The notes below the pieces were generated by a model, which made no database searches, was not told the DNA's origin, and saw only the letters and a program-made list of their open reading frames with translations. Shown here in pieces: positions 10,367 through 22,339 of a stretch of DNA of 64,000 bases. Source of the DNA: Symsagittifera roscoffensis (taxonomy: Eukaryota > Xenacoelomorpha > Acoela > Convolutidae); assembly GCF_963678635.1 (NCBI RefSeq), contig NC_087062.1, forward strand, positions 22,918,370-22,982,369. The letters run 5' to 3'. Positions within the stretch are counted from its first letter, which is position 1, and every line of letters starts with the position of its first letter. The position numbers and the translations under genes are program-made.

Positions 10367-12493
10367 TTATCTTGTTGCAATTTCGTTGCATAAAACTCTT
10401 TGATGTTGTTTGTTTCTTTCAGAATCAAACATTTTTGAAAATTCTTGTGTGAATCTTTTCCAATCTGATTTTATGTCTATAGGTAGTACTGAAAACCATT
10501 TTTGGGCTGCGCCATCTAGTGTTGTTTGTATTAACGCTGTGCGTCTATGTATCCAATTTTGATGGAGTGGCGTATTAATTGGTTCGGGTCCTATACTTAA
10601 AATTAATTTTGCTGTGACTGCATTTAGGTAACCTTCTACTGAGTATTCAGGGTCTGTTTCTGTGAATACCATTAATGGTTTATTGGATGTTATTGACGAT
10701 CCTCCCATTAATTATGGATTCATCGTCATTTGGAGTGACTCTGCGGCGTTTGGTATTTGTGAGAAATTTGTAAGTTGATTTTTTGTTGTTTCATGTTGTT
10801 GTAGGTAATATGGTAGCGGTAATTCATTTTGAATTTGTATTTGTTGGTAAGAATGCATAGTCATTGGGTTTTGTGATTGTATAGGTTGAAAAGATTGTGC
10901 GTTAATTGGGTTTTGTATATGCATTGGTTGTTGATTCTGCATATCTGCTGGATTTTGTGGGTAAATCTTCATATTTTGGGATGGTTGAGATTGTCGCGGT
11001 CTTTGTGTGCAATATTCTTGTGTATATGTTGCAAAAATGTCTGGTTGATGATAATCATCATCGTCAGATGATAAGTAAGTTGTGTAATAAGTTGTTTGTT
11101 GTTTATTCCTATTTTGTTGAAAAAATGGGTAATTTTCACTATAATCCTGTGGAGGGTGTGGTTTTTTTTGGAAATTCACTGAATTGGTCGATGTATTTGG
11201 AAGATTCCAATAGTGAGAACTTACGTCGTTTAGGTTTTGCATATTTTTCGGGGGGGGGTTGATTTGTTTTTGACTGATGTACATAATTATAGTTGTGTTC
11301 TGCAAAAGTGTTTCTTGTGAACGTTTTTCGCGTTTTTGACGGTTTTGTCATTAGTCTATATGTCTGATAGTCCATATGCGAATATTTTGGAGCAAACGAA
11401 GGTTTAACGGTCGATTGTAAGGTTACTCGTGGTAGTGTTGTATTTGTATTTTTCGGTGTTGTGAGGTTTGGACGTATTGTTGAGATACTTTGTTGTGTAG
11501 TTGTTACTGTTGTTTGAACTTTCTTCATTTATGAAGCGTGATGGTGTTTGAATATCTTGCTGTGTAAGATTTCTAGTTCCATTGAGGTTTTCATTATGTA
11601 TAACTATTGAATTTAAGCTGTTATTTCGTGTATCAGGTAAAAATGTATTATAATTCAAAGGTGTTACATCAATCGTTAGTGGTGTTATTTTTACATAATC
11701 TTTGTGAAAAGATATTGTACTTATTGCTTGACTTGAGATATCTGCTGGAATATTTAAAAATGCTGGATGAGAACATTCAGGGTCCCAAACGTAATCTGAT
11801 TGTTCTGCAATGACAGTGTCGTCATTTGTACTTTGGGGTCTAAAGGTTTTTTTGCTTGTTCAATTAAGTCGATATTATGTGTAAAATAATCAATTGTAAC
11901 CCATGCTAGTATTTTTTGTAAATCATACTTAATGTTTTGTGAGACATCATTATTTGTAAAATTTTCACGGATTGCGTTTAAAAATGTTGAAAATGCGATG
12001 ATTTCGTTTCTTACTTTTGTATGTTTTGATGTTTGGACTGGTGATGTACTTTGAGCTTCTGTTTTTTCTAATATAGATATATCACTACACATATTATTGC
12101 AAAAACTTCGTTGGTGAATATTGAGTTTGCTCTCTGTGAGTTTTGATATTGTATGCTTTTGATATATTCTGTGAATACTTTTGAAAATTCTAAATCAATA
12201 TCGTCTGTTTGGATATCATATTTACCATGAAGTGTTCTTGGTGTGCTGATTTCTATAGTGTAGATTCCGTATTGTTGTGTTAGGCTACATATGTCTTTCA
12301 AATAATGTTCTATAATTTGTCTTTTGATTTTTATATCTGGGAATTCTGATTTGCATGGACTGATTCCTGGTTCAAACAAATTTTCGAGTAAATTTTTGCA
12401 AAATCGTGTTTGTCCTCTATCACAGAGTAAATTTATAACAAAGGGAAAAAATGCTTCTTCGTCTGGACTTTCGTCACTTTGAGTGTTGCTCAT
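10367..12493 (-). pseudogene. Gag of an LTR retrotransposon, frameshifted
   Basis: A chain of overlapping minus-strand frames runs 12493-12068, 12092-11754, 11658-11404, 11528-11139, 11305-10712 and 10708-10367. Together they cover roughly 700 codons, starting at an ATG (MSNTQSDESPDEEAFF). The last block carries the Retrotrans_gag-type signature: LDGAAQKWFSVLP, then SDWKRFTQEFSKMFD. The middle is rich in Asn, Gln, Pro and Thr, with repeated QNP words. One frame change coincides with a nine-base G run at 11250-11258. No zinc knuckle, protease or polymerase follows, because the element ends here. It is probably a dead Ty3-like gag. The frame changes could partly be sequencing errors at homopolymers. 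Confidence 0.7.
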
Positions 12494-14163
12494 TTTTTCG
12501 TTTGATGACTGTTAATATATAATTATCAATATGTCTAATTGGTTGATTCCAATTGTATAGATGTACTGGTTTGTGTTTATAGATCTTTTTTATTCTTCTT
12601 TTTCCTCTTTTTGATGAGTTTGAAGTTGTTTCTGAATCGGAAAAATTTACTGATTATGGATTGGGCAATTTTTATTTACTGATTCTTTTAATTTGTATAG
12701 TGCGTCTAGACTACTGACTACTGATTCGGAGAAGCATTTCTATTTTTTGAAAAACTTTTTCGTGTTATCTTTTTTTGCTTACTTATAATTTTTCTTTTTT
12801 TTTGTTTGTCGTTTTGTTCGAGTGTATCCAATTGTTTGTGTATGCGAGGTTATTACAAGATCGTATTTTTGGTTGTCTATTTCACAATTGTGTAATACGA
12901 TTGTTTGTTTATTTCCTAAATTTTCCAATGACATAAGGTTTAGGATGAGGGATGCGAGAAGTTATTAGTGATTTTAATTTTCCTAGACTATTAGTCGTTA
13001 CGATTTTTTGGTTAGCTTAACCTGGGTCTTTTTGTTAAGGGTTGGAGAGAAAAGTATATCGATTCCGAAGAATGATTTTTACTTTCTCGTGGCTAGTCTA
13101 AGTTAAGGTGTTAACTTACTTAATCTTACTTAGGGGTAGTGATTGTGTTCAAGGGTTGGAGAATAGTAAATCGATCCACAAGGTTCAGGTATAATTAGAA
13201 CGCAAGCAGGTCGTTAGATACTATTTTAAACTTACTAAGTTTAAGATTTATCCTGGGTCAGGTAAGAGGAGGTTTCAAGTGAAGGATGATTAACCGAAGT
13301 TCTTCACTGTTCAGCCTAATTTGAATGGTTAGCGTGATTAAAAATTTCTATTAGTCCTGGGTATTTTGAAAAGGTTGGGTAGTGAATCGACGTTTGAAGT
13401 CGTTAGACACTTGATAATTGGGTGGGGGAGAACAAAATTGTTCTTTTTGATCCAAGGATAAGCCTTGATGATCAGAAATTAAAATTTAGAAGATAGAAAA
13501 TTGATTTAGATCCAAGGAAAGCCTTGATGATCTGGATTAAGATTAAATAAAATTAAGTTTAAAATAATTTAATTTTATTTGTAAAAGGTTTTAGTTTTTG
13601 ATGATATTAGTTGATTTATGATTGCTGTTATGTTTAGGTGATGAAACTGGAACAACAGAATGATTTATATATACTAACAATTTATTGTCATGCTACTAAT
13701 TTTTATTTTTGTTTTCAATAAATATTTTTTCAAATATGTTTCATATATTACTGCAGAATTGGAGGGAACGATTTGAGATCTTTTTATCAATCGTTATTGT
13801 ACAATAGTAATTTTATCTAGCGCCTGAAATAATCATTGAAGATTTGCTTCAAGGATTTTATGTTTGCAGGTGAAAATATAAATTCATTGCTAGTAAGATT
13901 TTAAATATAAAAGTTTGTGTTGGCTTTTGCCGTACGACCATGAAACTTAATGGTAAGTTTCTATGTAGTCGTACGTCGTCTCTTGTCCGAGGTTTTTTTC
14001 CAATACCGGGTAAATCTCGTATTGTGCGGAATAGCGGCTCTGATCTATTGAGTCGTAGAGACATTTCAATTAAGTTATTGTCATGTAACATTTTGAAAAT
14101 GTTTTGTCTATTTTCTAATCTATTTTTTGGTTAATTCTAAGCTATTTTGTTTTTAAGGTCTTT
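12494..14163 (-). other. Long untranslated leader of the retrotransposon
   Basis: It lies between the primer-binding site and the gag ATG. It contains three related blocks with GGGTTGG(A/G) followed by GTAWATCGAT-like words (near 13040, 13150 and 13372), and a direct repeat GATCCAAGGA(TA)AGCCTTGATGAT (13451 and 13511). A short sense-strand frame at 14091-13858 (77 codons, Arg-rich) has no recognised homology. Such leaders usually hold packaging or dimerisation signals. Confidence 0.4.
13931..13975 (-). promoter_or_regulatory. Stem-loop in the retrotransposon leader
   Basis: CGTACGACCATGAAACTTA is followed after a four-base loop by TAAGTTTCTATGTAGTCGTACG. The two pair over about 20 bp with small bulges. 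It lies about 210 nt downstream of the primer-binding site on the element's RNA, where packaging or dimerisation hairpins are often found. The function is inferred from position only. Confidence 0.4.
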
Positions 14164-14186
14164 ATTCGAGACTTATGGTCGCACCA
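14164..14186 (-). other. tRNA primer-binding site
   Basis: Two bases inside the LTR the minus strand reads TGGTGCGACCATAAGTCTCG. This begins with the TGG that pairs with a tRNA CCA end. Position and sequence fit a primer-binding site. I could not assign the priming tRNA from memory of metazoan tRNA ends. Confidence 0.65.
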
Positions 14187-14188
14187 GA

Positions 14189-14599
14189 TGAGTTAAGTTG
14201 TATGGTTTATAACTCATAAAGTAATTTCGGATAGAGTACACCGTCTGCTCGTCACGCTATCTTATTTTCGGCCGGATAGATTCGTGCAACTTCTTAGTCT
14301 AATACCGATCATAATCTTACTCTTATATCTACTAGTCTCAGGGTGTTTAACTAGTCTCTGCTAGGCTCAATAGATCTAGAGTATACTGGTTTATTGCGAC
14401 TGCTGAAGTTCTCTTGGAGAGGTAACTAGTTTCTAAGTTAAATTCAAATCTCTCTGGTGTTGAAATTACAAGTAATTTCAGCACTTACAAATAAGTGGGT
14501 TGTTAGTTTGATGGAAGCTGATTGGTTATTATTTAATATTTTATAGTGATAAAATATCTAATTTATCCAATAATAAAATGTAGTTTAGATCAGGTTCCA
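14189..14599 (-). repeat. 5' LTR (411 bp)
   Basis: It begins TGAGTTA and ends GGTTCCA on the plus strand, so both strands read TG...CA. It aligns over its full length with 53722-54130. On the element's sense (minus) strand, TATAAAAT near 14543-14536 is a TATA-box candidate and AATAAA at 14395-14390 a poly(A) signal candidate about 145 nt downstream, giving a plausible U3-R-U5 order. The right flank (14600 on) is ordinary AT-rich sequence. Confidence 0.82.
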
Positions 14600-15599
14600 C
14601 TAATGACCCCATTTAAAAATTTGATTGGACCCGTCATTTCAAAATATTTCACATTTGACATATAGTCAGTCGATGCTAAGTTTCACAATGATGGTCGTTG
14701 GCTTTTTTTAAAAGCGCTGATTTAAGCTTATTGGTCTGTTTGACGGCAAGAGCATTGCCTCAACTGTAATAATTGCAAAGTTCAGTCGAACACTAGTTCT
14801 GGGTTAATATGTTAGGTTATGAAATAGGTTTCACCAAATTATTCCAATAAAAATTTTCAGCATTAACAATGGATAGTAGCCCTTCGTTTATAAATTTTTC
14901 TAAAGTTGCTTCAGGCAATAAAGTTGATTTTTCCTCTGATATTTGCGACTAGCTTAGTTCCTTGTGTAAATTTTGTGTTTTTCTTTCTATCTTAAAGTGT
15001 TTCGATCGCCTCCATTTGTTTTGAAAAATTCTATTTTTTTTGAAAAATTTCGAATTATTTTTTGCTAAGGCAATAATAAGCGAATTCGCCATAGTCTGAG
15101 CTACACTTGTAGCATTTGGCTAGCTGTTGAAAAATTGATTTAGGCGTGCCTTTTTTCAATTGGAATGAAAGTTTTTTGATAATTTATGATTTCGTTAGCC
15201 AAAAAAAGTCTTGAGAAGAAATCAATCCCGAGTTTAAAATTGAGTTTTAATAAAGTTTGAGTTTATTATTCCAGTTGAAAAGCTTTTTTTTAGTTACTTG
15301 TACCATCCAAGCGCAGATTTTTTTTCGATATTACTTGATGCACAAAACAATTTAAGTTTAAGTCCCAGAAAGGATAGATGGGCGAAAGAAAAAAATCCTG
15401 GCACTTAAAATTGATTTTGACCGATTTTGATAACGGCGGAAACCGAAGTGTCTCTTATTATCGGCGCAATACTACCATCGAAAACTTTCGAAGCTCGCAA
15501 AATTTGTTACCTTCGTGCTTTTCTCCCGCCAAATTTCGAGTTGTTCACTAGCGTTTTATGGTACTTTTTGGTTCAAACGAGACGCTCACGGTGGAAAAT
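14600..15599. other. AT-rich sequence, nothing recognised
   Basis: No coding block, tRNA-like sequence or family repeat was found. A 64-codon frame near 15427 has no supporting context. Confidence 0.4.
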
Positions 15600-15990
15600 T
15601 AAAAATACATGTCACCTCTGATTGTTTATTTAAAGGGGCTTGAAAGTTATAAGGGTTCAAGATTTGGACTAAATTGACGACGCTAATTCAAATTGGGTTC
15701 ATTAAAGCTTGATGTATTTCGTCATATCAAAGCGTAAGGGCAATTTTAGTCAGCCCAATTTGATCTGGGGCAGACAATTTGCTCTGAAGGCATTCCTCTA
15801 AATTTAAATTAACTCAATTTTACTCTATAGAGCATACGAAAAAATTTGCCAAATAATTGCTACTCTTTCATTTATAAAAAAAAATTAATAAACAGTATTA
15901 AAAGAAATTTTCATTGACTTCAAAGGGCAGTCGAACGTTCAAGACTTCGCTCTGAGCCGAGTAGTCTTGCTTTGTTTCGAATATCAAATT
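15600..15990 (+). repeat. Diverged HINE-like repeat, right part
   Basis: The degraded family order is present: GTCACCTCTGATTGTTTA, a run of GGGGCTTGAAAGTTAT, then at the right end GGGCAGTCGAACGTTC, a decayed hairpin (AAGACTTCGCTCTGA) and GAGTAGTCTTGCTTTG. These correspond to the GTCGGAAC, GGGCTTCGCCC and GCAGTCTTGTT blocks of copies B and C. Confidence 0.55.
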
Positions 15991-17925
15991 TCTGACATAC
16001 CACTTTCTATATAAGTATTGCGATTTTTGAAACGGATATTCAGATTCCAGAATTGTCGAAAAAGTGTGACGGAATTATGATGTGGGTGGGCTTTTTGACA
16101 AAAAATCCTTTCCTTTTGATGAGGAAAGGAAGTGTTTTATCATATTAAAGCCTTTCTATTTCTAGCCTTGATTTGAATTAAAAACAAAACCTTTCAATGT
16201 TAATTTCCGTTTAAAAAAATGGTTTGAAAAATTGCGTTGTTTAGATTAATTACTGCGAAAAAATTGGCCACCGTTGCTTAATTACGAAGTCGAATAATAT
16301 AACTATGACGCTCATGCTATTAGTATTTATGACGCCTTATTATTTATTAGTAATAATGAAGCATTTCAGTAATTTTTCGGGTAGATATCGAGGTTTATGC
16401 TGATATCGCCGATTATGGGTTTCTTAAAAGTAAGAGCTGCTTAGACTTTTGTTAAGAAAAATCTTCTCTGTTTCTGTCGGCATTAGGTCTCTTAATAAAG
16501 TATTTTTTAACAATCTTCATGCTATTTTCAAGAACCAGTAGACTGTTATCAAAAGCATAGTGTATTCATAAATTTTCAAAATTAGAAAAGAGCTCTTCAA
16601 ATTGTTGTAGATTTTGTGTTCATTACAGCTCTACAATGAGTTGTTTTGAGCTCTTTTGAAGAACCGATTTTTAAAGAACTTGAAGTAATCTTGTGGCATT
16701 TTGTTACTGATACGAAGACTTGAAGCTATAAATCGAGAAAAATGAACCGTTTGATGATGAATATACAATTTTTCTGCTACAATTTTTGAATATTGCCAGC
16801 TATTCATCACTTTTTACTCAGTATCATTATTTTTTATTTCAAGTCTGTTAAATTTTGGCCTTATTACAATATTATATTTTTATGTCCTCAAACAGGACGT
16901 TTTTGCTTGAAAATCATGGAACGTTTCAAAAACCACTTTTATGCTCAATTTTTGCTTTCACCTTTTGACGGTCTTTTTTGGCTGTTTTTCCTTCAAAATC
17001 GATTTTGCCTTATTCCAAATTTGAATGCTTCTTAGCAAAACTTCTAAAAAATTTCATTAAAAATGTACTTCGATTGATTCATGAACTGTTTAAAATCAAA
17101 AAGTAACAAAAAATCAAAGCGGAACTGATTTAAATTATTTAATTTCATTGATGTCATCGACAACACGGTAATATTAAAAAATTATTTCACTCTTTTCCCA
17201 CCATATCTATATATATACTTTTCTCTATATTGCTTACCAGTCATTTTGAAACTCGTTAAATCCAAATTCTGGCCTTGCAGTATTTTAATGCACATTGTAA
17301 GTGATAACTTATCCTTTCGATAAATTTTAGTCAGTCTATTTTGCGGTCGTCGGTCTTTTGGTTTTCAAAGGAAAAAATTAAAGAAATTGTTGATTTTTAA
17401 ACGCCCTATTAACTACTTTTAGGATCACTCAGCTCAAAAAAAGCTGGGTTCATTACAAACTAATTTGCAACAATTTAAGCGTTGAAGGAGCTTTTCATTA
17501 TTTAAACCATGTTTGCACTGATTTTTGATGTTTCTTTAAGAGGTATACCAACTGCAGAAAAATGATTTTTGAGCCTATAAGTCCGCGCGATATTGTTTGC
17601 TTTTATTTTTGAGTGTTTGTTCAGGTGTTCAGTGAGCATCAATTTAAAAAGCAGCAAGCTCTTGTTTTGCTCTTCACTAACTATTTTTGTTAAAAAGCAA
17701 TCTCCGATTGCCTTGCTTTTTACATATTTGCTTTTGAATTACCTTCGCTAACCCTTCAAAAAAATTGATGTCATGGTGGGAAATTAAAACACAACAGAAA
17801 TTGATTTTTGCGGATATCAACTGGAAGGTTAGTTTTTATCATTTGCCAAAATCTATTTTTCTATATATTTTGCCAAAGTTGACTCCTCTAAATTTTTTAA
17901 AGTAAATACTGAAATGCGGGTTTCA
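15991..17925. other. Intergenic, no recognised feature
   Basis: AT-rich with T-rich runs. Frames such as the one near 16793 are dominated by Phe, Leu and Ile from poly-T and are not protein-like. Confidence 0.4.
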
Positions 17926-17929
17926 GTGG

Positions 17930-18245
17930 CGTGCGCAGAAACTTTTTCAGTGACGAGGTTCGAAACATTTTCTCAGAGGTTCGATTTTTCCTGAGGTTCG
18001 AAAAATCGATGACCTTTTTTTCAACCAATTTGATTTTCCGAGCTCTCAAAAATAGATGTCGTAAGATTTCCCTTCGGAAAATTTTGGCAGCCAGAATCGA
18101 GAAAGGGGGAGGGACTTGGCAAACTTGCCAAACTTGGCAAAATTGGCAAACTAGGCAAACTCTCGAAAACAGCCCCCTCGGCACGCTACTGGCTGTTTTC
18201 GAAAGTTTTTCTGCATGGTTTTTTCCGTCTCCTCCACCCCTCAAT
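17930..18245. repeat. Fragment related to the hAT-like MITE family
   Basis: It shares CAACCAATTTGATTTTCCGAGCTCTC, a GCAGCCAGAAT block and GTGGCGTGCGCAG with other copies (39510, 58440). It also contains a short tandem series of (A)ACTTGGCAA / CTTGCCAA words at 18115-18165. Termini are unclear. Confidence 0.4.
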
Positions 18246-18575
18246 ATTGTTCTATATTTGGGCTGATTAACTAAACTAGATGTCGCAAAATGAGATGAAA
18301 GTCAAATCGTGATAATAGCTGGTATCCGATAGCCAACCATCTCCCCCTTACTGACCCTTAAAGCTACTAATGAGAGCGAGTCGAGAGTTTTTCGTCCAAT
18401 GAAATATAGTTCGATGTTTCTTGATACTTAGTTCAATTTTCCACCTTGTGTTGCTTGATTATCTTATTGGCTATCTGTTTTGAAGTCTTGTTTTACTTTA
18501 AATGACCTTAGGATTTGGTGGGGTAAGGCCTAGCATAACCACGAGAAAAAGAACGTTACTAAAGATGCCTTTTTG

Positions 18576-18661
18576 TTAAACGACATTGTTGATATTGCAA
18601 TCGATGATCCTTAAAACCTTTCGCATCATGTTCTAGAGCAATATCAACAAAGTCCTTTAAC
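18576..18661. repeat. Short inverted repeat
   Basis: GTTAAACGACATTGTTGATATTGC pairs with GAGCAATATCAACAAAGTCCTTTAAC. The arms are about 24 bp with a 36-bp spacer. The minus-strand frame across it (68 codons) is explained by this structure and is not called as a gene. Confidence 0.55.
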
Positions 18662-19374
18662 AAAATAGCATATTTAAAAACGTCCATTTTCTCCTCGTGG
18701 TTAAGCTTCCCCTTTAAATGGATAAGTGTTAATCCAATATTAGGGAAAACTGTAGTTCGATTCAATAAAGTTTAAATAGCAACTGTTCTTTTTTATAGCA
18801 CACCATTTTCAATATTTCGCAGGATTTCAACTTTCTTTAGTTTGTTCGTCTGGGCATATGTTATGCAATCAAATTCCCCCACATGTGGAAAAAAATATGG
18901 ATCTCAAAGTTTACATTAAGGAAATAAGATACAAGACTACCCGTATCAGTGCAAAACCGTGAATTTTCCGACTGCCTTTTAACTGGTCTCGAATAGTTTT
19001 TGGTAAACCAACTTATAACAAACTATGAATTCTAGGCTGGTAAAGTCAAAATTCAATTGTTAAAAAATTTGATTCGTGCATGGAATTAAAAAGATCAATT
19101 AGCCTGCCTCAATTCACTTTGTAACGATTTTGTTAAGCGACTACATTCGCTACGCGTTAATAATTGACGTTACTGTATGATCATCAAACTATAAAACGAG
19201 CAGTTTTGGCAGAGTGTTGTGAGGTTACTCTGGCGTTGTTCACACCCGGTGGGGTAAAGCAATTTCAGGGATTGATCCCAAAAGAGAGCAAAAATTCTTG
19301 TAAAGTTGCTCTGAATAAAGACACCATCCCGAGAATATATTTTTGTTACTTTTTTGAAAGTCGGAACTATAAAA

Positions 19375-20400
19375 CATATGGTTGTTGTTCAGACTTTCAG
19401 AAAAAGTGACGCAAAATTTGTGCTCAGGGTGGTTCTTTACCCCGAAAAATATTGACTTCTTATCTAGCAAAATTGGACGATTTTCAAAAACTATTCGAAA
19501 AACAAAAATGCTTTGAGCTCTTTTTATATGTGATCATTATTTTAAATTATGGGGGCTTAAAATTTTTCAAGTTGGAGACATTAACGCATCAGCAGAGATT
19601 TAATCCGCTTTGAAAACTGTTCTATACTTATACATTTTTAAGGCAAACTGTTTCAGGTCGTGCATTAAATAGCATGTGGGTGATGATTTTCAACAAAAAT
19701 CTCAAAACATATTTGAAATTTTTTCATTTTTTTCTAAATTTCATCAGTTTTTTAAAACATCACTTCATAGATTTTAAAAAAATTTTTAAAAATATTTGAA
19801 ACATTTTCTTTTTTTTCTGAAGTTCATCAGTTTTTTAAAACATTACTTCAAGATTTTAAAAATGATTTTCGTGAAATAATGGGGGTTTAAAAATTGACTT
19901 TATGAATCCATTAGCCCAGGACATATTTTGTACAATTAACGCGTGTGCGTAGATTTATTGCGCATCAGAAATAGTTCCAACTTGAATTAAACCATGAAAA
20001 TTGGACTATTTCCGTTTTTTTTCTATATACTAAAATATCACGTTGAAAATTAATCTGTGTGAGGGGGATGGTTTTCGAAAGATAATTTCAAAAGAGTTAT
20101 TTTATTTTCTTTGGTTAAGAACTTTTTTATTATATCCTTAGAATATATCGACCGAAGCGCGGAAAAATTAGCACTAAGGTTTCTGTATTCAGTCAATTTT
20201 TGACTTTTTAACTATGCAGTTTTGACAAAAAACTTTTAGCATCTGATTAATTTTGCTGGCTCAATGCGGATATTAATGCGTTCTTAACTGAGTTGATATT
20301 GCAGCGGATTAATGCGTTCCTAACTGAATTGAGGTGAATTATTTGATGTTATGAATCTTACCAAAAGATGAGTCGTCAATTAATTTGAAAAAAGTGGTAG
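19375..20400 (+). repeat. Cluster of diverged HINE-like repeats
   Basis: Three partial, strongly diverged copies follow one another. The first spans about 19375-19700 (GACTTTCAGAAAAAGTGACGC, TTTGTGCTCAGGGTGG, ATTAACGC, GCATGTGGGTGATGATTTTC). The second spans about 19880-20090 (AATTAACGCGTGTGCG, GTGAGGGGGATGGTTTTC). The third spans about 20140-20400 (GACTTTTTAACTATGCAGTTTTGAC, AATGCGTTC). All are in the same orientation, and none has the terminal hairpin. Confidence 0.5.
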
Positions 20401-20859
20401 CAGACACAATTGTTGGAAAAGAGTATGAATTTATATAATGGATAGTTAAATATAATTAAATTTTAAAAAAAGAACAACAGTTTTTATCACAATAGGGATG
20501 GGGTCAATACCTTGTTTATACACTTAAACTAACAGTTATTTTGCCTGTAGTGTGCGTCTAGATTGCGGATGGATTTATCTACCTAATTTCTCTCAGAGTA
20601 TTGGGCCATCAGTTTTTCTAATTCCGTGTTGCTGCTTTTATTTTTCCGGAACTTATGAAAATTTTAAGATCTTATCTTTGTAAATTTATAAGAAATAAAA
20701 AGAAACAAAAGAAAAAACAAAAACTTTCCGGAAAATTTTAATTTGACTGAGCGAGTGGAAATGAGAGCGGGAAAAGTTTTTAGACTGAAATGAAGTTTTA
20801 AGACCGGTACAGTTTTAATGCAAGAATGCTTTCAAGTACTTTTGTCTTTTTCTAGTCTT

Positions 20860-21260
20860 CATAGAATTTGTTTCATCGGATATCTGTTTTATCTTCTGGT
20901 GATTGGAAAGTTTTCAGTAGTCTCAATTTATTAGTTTTTACATATTAAAAAGCTTCATGCATTCACTCTTTGATTTGCAGGTGTTCTAATTTTTTGTGTC
21001 TTTGTCAGGCTGCAAAAAGAACGGGTACTTATCGCTTTAATATCTGCTTTTCAAGATAGGACAATTTAACTGGACATCTTGTAAGGTGACACACTTTCTT
21101 TTTGATATCCGACAAATTAGTCCGTGAAAGAAATATTTGACATTTTTAGAGGAATCAGATCTTGAATGAGTGAAAATAATGGGACTAGTATTTAAAGGGT
21201 TGACAAATTTAAAGTGGAAAAGAGTCCACTCTAATCTTAAATAAACCATTAAAACAATAG
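20860..21260 (+). repeat. Dispersed repeat shared with 47110-47520
   Basis: Collinear words are TCTTTGATTTGCAGGTG, GCTTTTCAAG(A/G)(T/C)A(G/A)(G/A)AC, ACATACTTTTTT versus ACACACTTTCTTTTTGATATCC, and GGACTAGTATTTAAA versus GGACTGATATTTTAAA. The two copies are old and share only parts. No termini or coding potential are seen. Confidence 0.45.
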
Positions 21261-22029
21261 TTTTTTATGTTCGTGTAGTTTTTGCAATACATCTCAGGAG
21301 ATTTGCCATCGTCTGGCTTCTCAATTGGAGTCAATGTAAATGTAACACTATCCTCTGCTCTCACTCAACTGTCAAACTGTTTTAAAAGTTTTGGCTTGGG
21401 CTGAACTTGATTCGATCTAACGCCTTAGTGAGTTTCTTCTAGAATTCGATAGTTTCACCAAAATTTAAATCGTCTTGATGAAGGGAGATGATAAAGTGTA
21501 CTGCGATGATGTAATTCGTTTGTTACTATACGTACGAAAAAAACATTGGGTAAAGGACATTCGAAATTCGAAAAATTTTTCGTCATGTTGTTTTTTCTTA
21601 TATCCTGTTTGTCATACACCAATCGGATTCAGTGGGCCGCTACTCTTAGCTTCCATATACATCCTTCTGGCACAATTTTTTCATTCGGGGTTTTAAAAAA
21701 AAAATATTTTTCTTGATCTTGTCAGATTGAAAGAAATTTTTTTTCATATGAAGGGGTTTTTTTCATATCTTACTCGCCATTATGATTATTGAGAAGATCT
21801 ACTTTTGAAATTGTGAAAACTTAACTTCCCAGTACTTTTTTAGTACATTTAACAAGTCGCTTTCCATAAGCTAACCAATGTTTGGTTGGCGTCAATCATC
21901 GGCTGCATCCTTCCACGAATCAACCCATGGAAATTTGAGCATTTCTGAGTGTAGTCTAATTTGCGGGGGTAAGTCTATCGCTTTTACGACGTCACTGTCA
22001 ACTCTTTGCACCTCGCTTCTTCGGTTATC

Positions 22030-22332
22030 TCATGACAATTTTTGAGTTCGGCAACACCGACTTCTTAAGTCAAGGCAGTTAGTTTTGTCCTTTCCAGTGT
22101 TATAAGTATGCCAACACAAACTGCACGTATTTACGTTTTCTTTTGCTCTGCCATTGAATGCTGTGATGGCTCTCATTGCTTCTTCTCCGCTGCTAGTCAA
22201 CTCATCTAAGGCGTAATATCCAAAGACAACTGTGACTCTCCTGGCTGTTTTGAGAGCGTCCGACTGCTTTCTGATTCTCTTTCTCGTCCCGTTGACATCC
22301 TGGCCACCGGTGTTCGTATCACAACAAATCAT
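22030..22332 (-). CDS. Unidentified 100-codon frame, possibly a gene fragment
   Basis: This frame stands out from its surroundings by balanced amino-acid use (few Phe, Lys or Asn runs) and higher GC. It starts MICCDTNTGGQDVNGTRKRI and has a Cys-rich stretch NTCSLCWHTYNTGKDKTNC near the C-terminus that could be a degenerate metal-binding loop. An in-frame stop lies just upstream, and there are no clear splice sites or neighbours. It could be a fragment of a transposon protein, such as a gag or zinc-binding segment, or chance. I do not recognise it. Confidence 0.25.
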   Translation of the reverse strand: MICCDTNTGGQDVNGTRKRIRKQSDALKTARRVTVVFGYYALDELTSSGEEAMRAITAFNGRAKENVNTCSLCWHTYNTGKDKTNCLDLRSRCCRTQKLS

Positions 22333-22339
22333 TTCTATC

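Larger units (their letters stand above)
10367..14599 (-). mobile_element. 5' part of an LTR retrotransposon (LTR, PBS, leader, gag)
   Basis: Read on the minus strand the order is LTR (14599-14189), primer-binding site (14186 downward), a leader of about 1.7 kb, then gag. Pol and the 3' LTR are absent. The LTR matches the solo LTR at 53722-54130 in the same orientation. Gag type and LTR ends (TG...CA) favour a Ty3-like element, but without pol the superfamily is an inference. Confidence 0.75.

Noticed and set aside
10877-11262. Plus-strand frames of 64 and 118 codons with hydrophobic stretches
   Set aside because: They are antisense shadows of the Gln/Asn-rich gag frames on the minus strand.
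17897-18266. Overlapping 115- and 111-codon frames on both strands
   Set aside because: They fall in a MITE-family fragment with short tandem words. Frames open on both strands together indicate repeat sequence, not a gene.
18559-18765. 68-codon minus-strand frame with balanced composition
   Set aside because: Part of it is accounted for by a 24-bp inverted repeat and there is no recognised motif or splice context.
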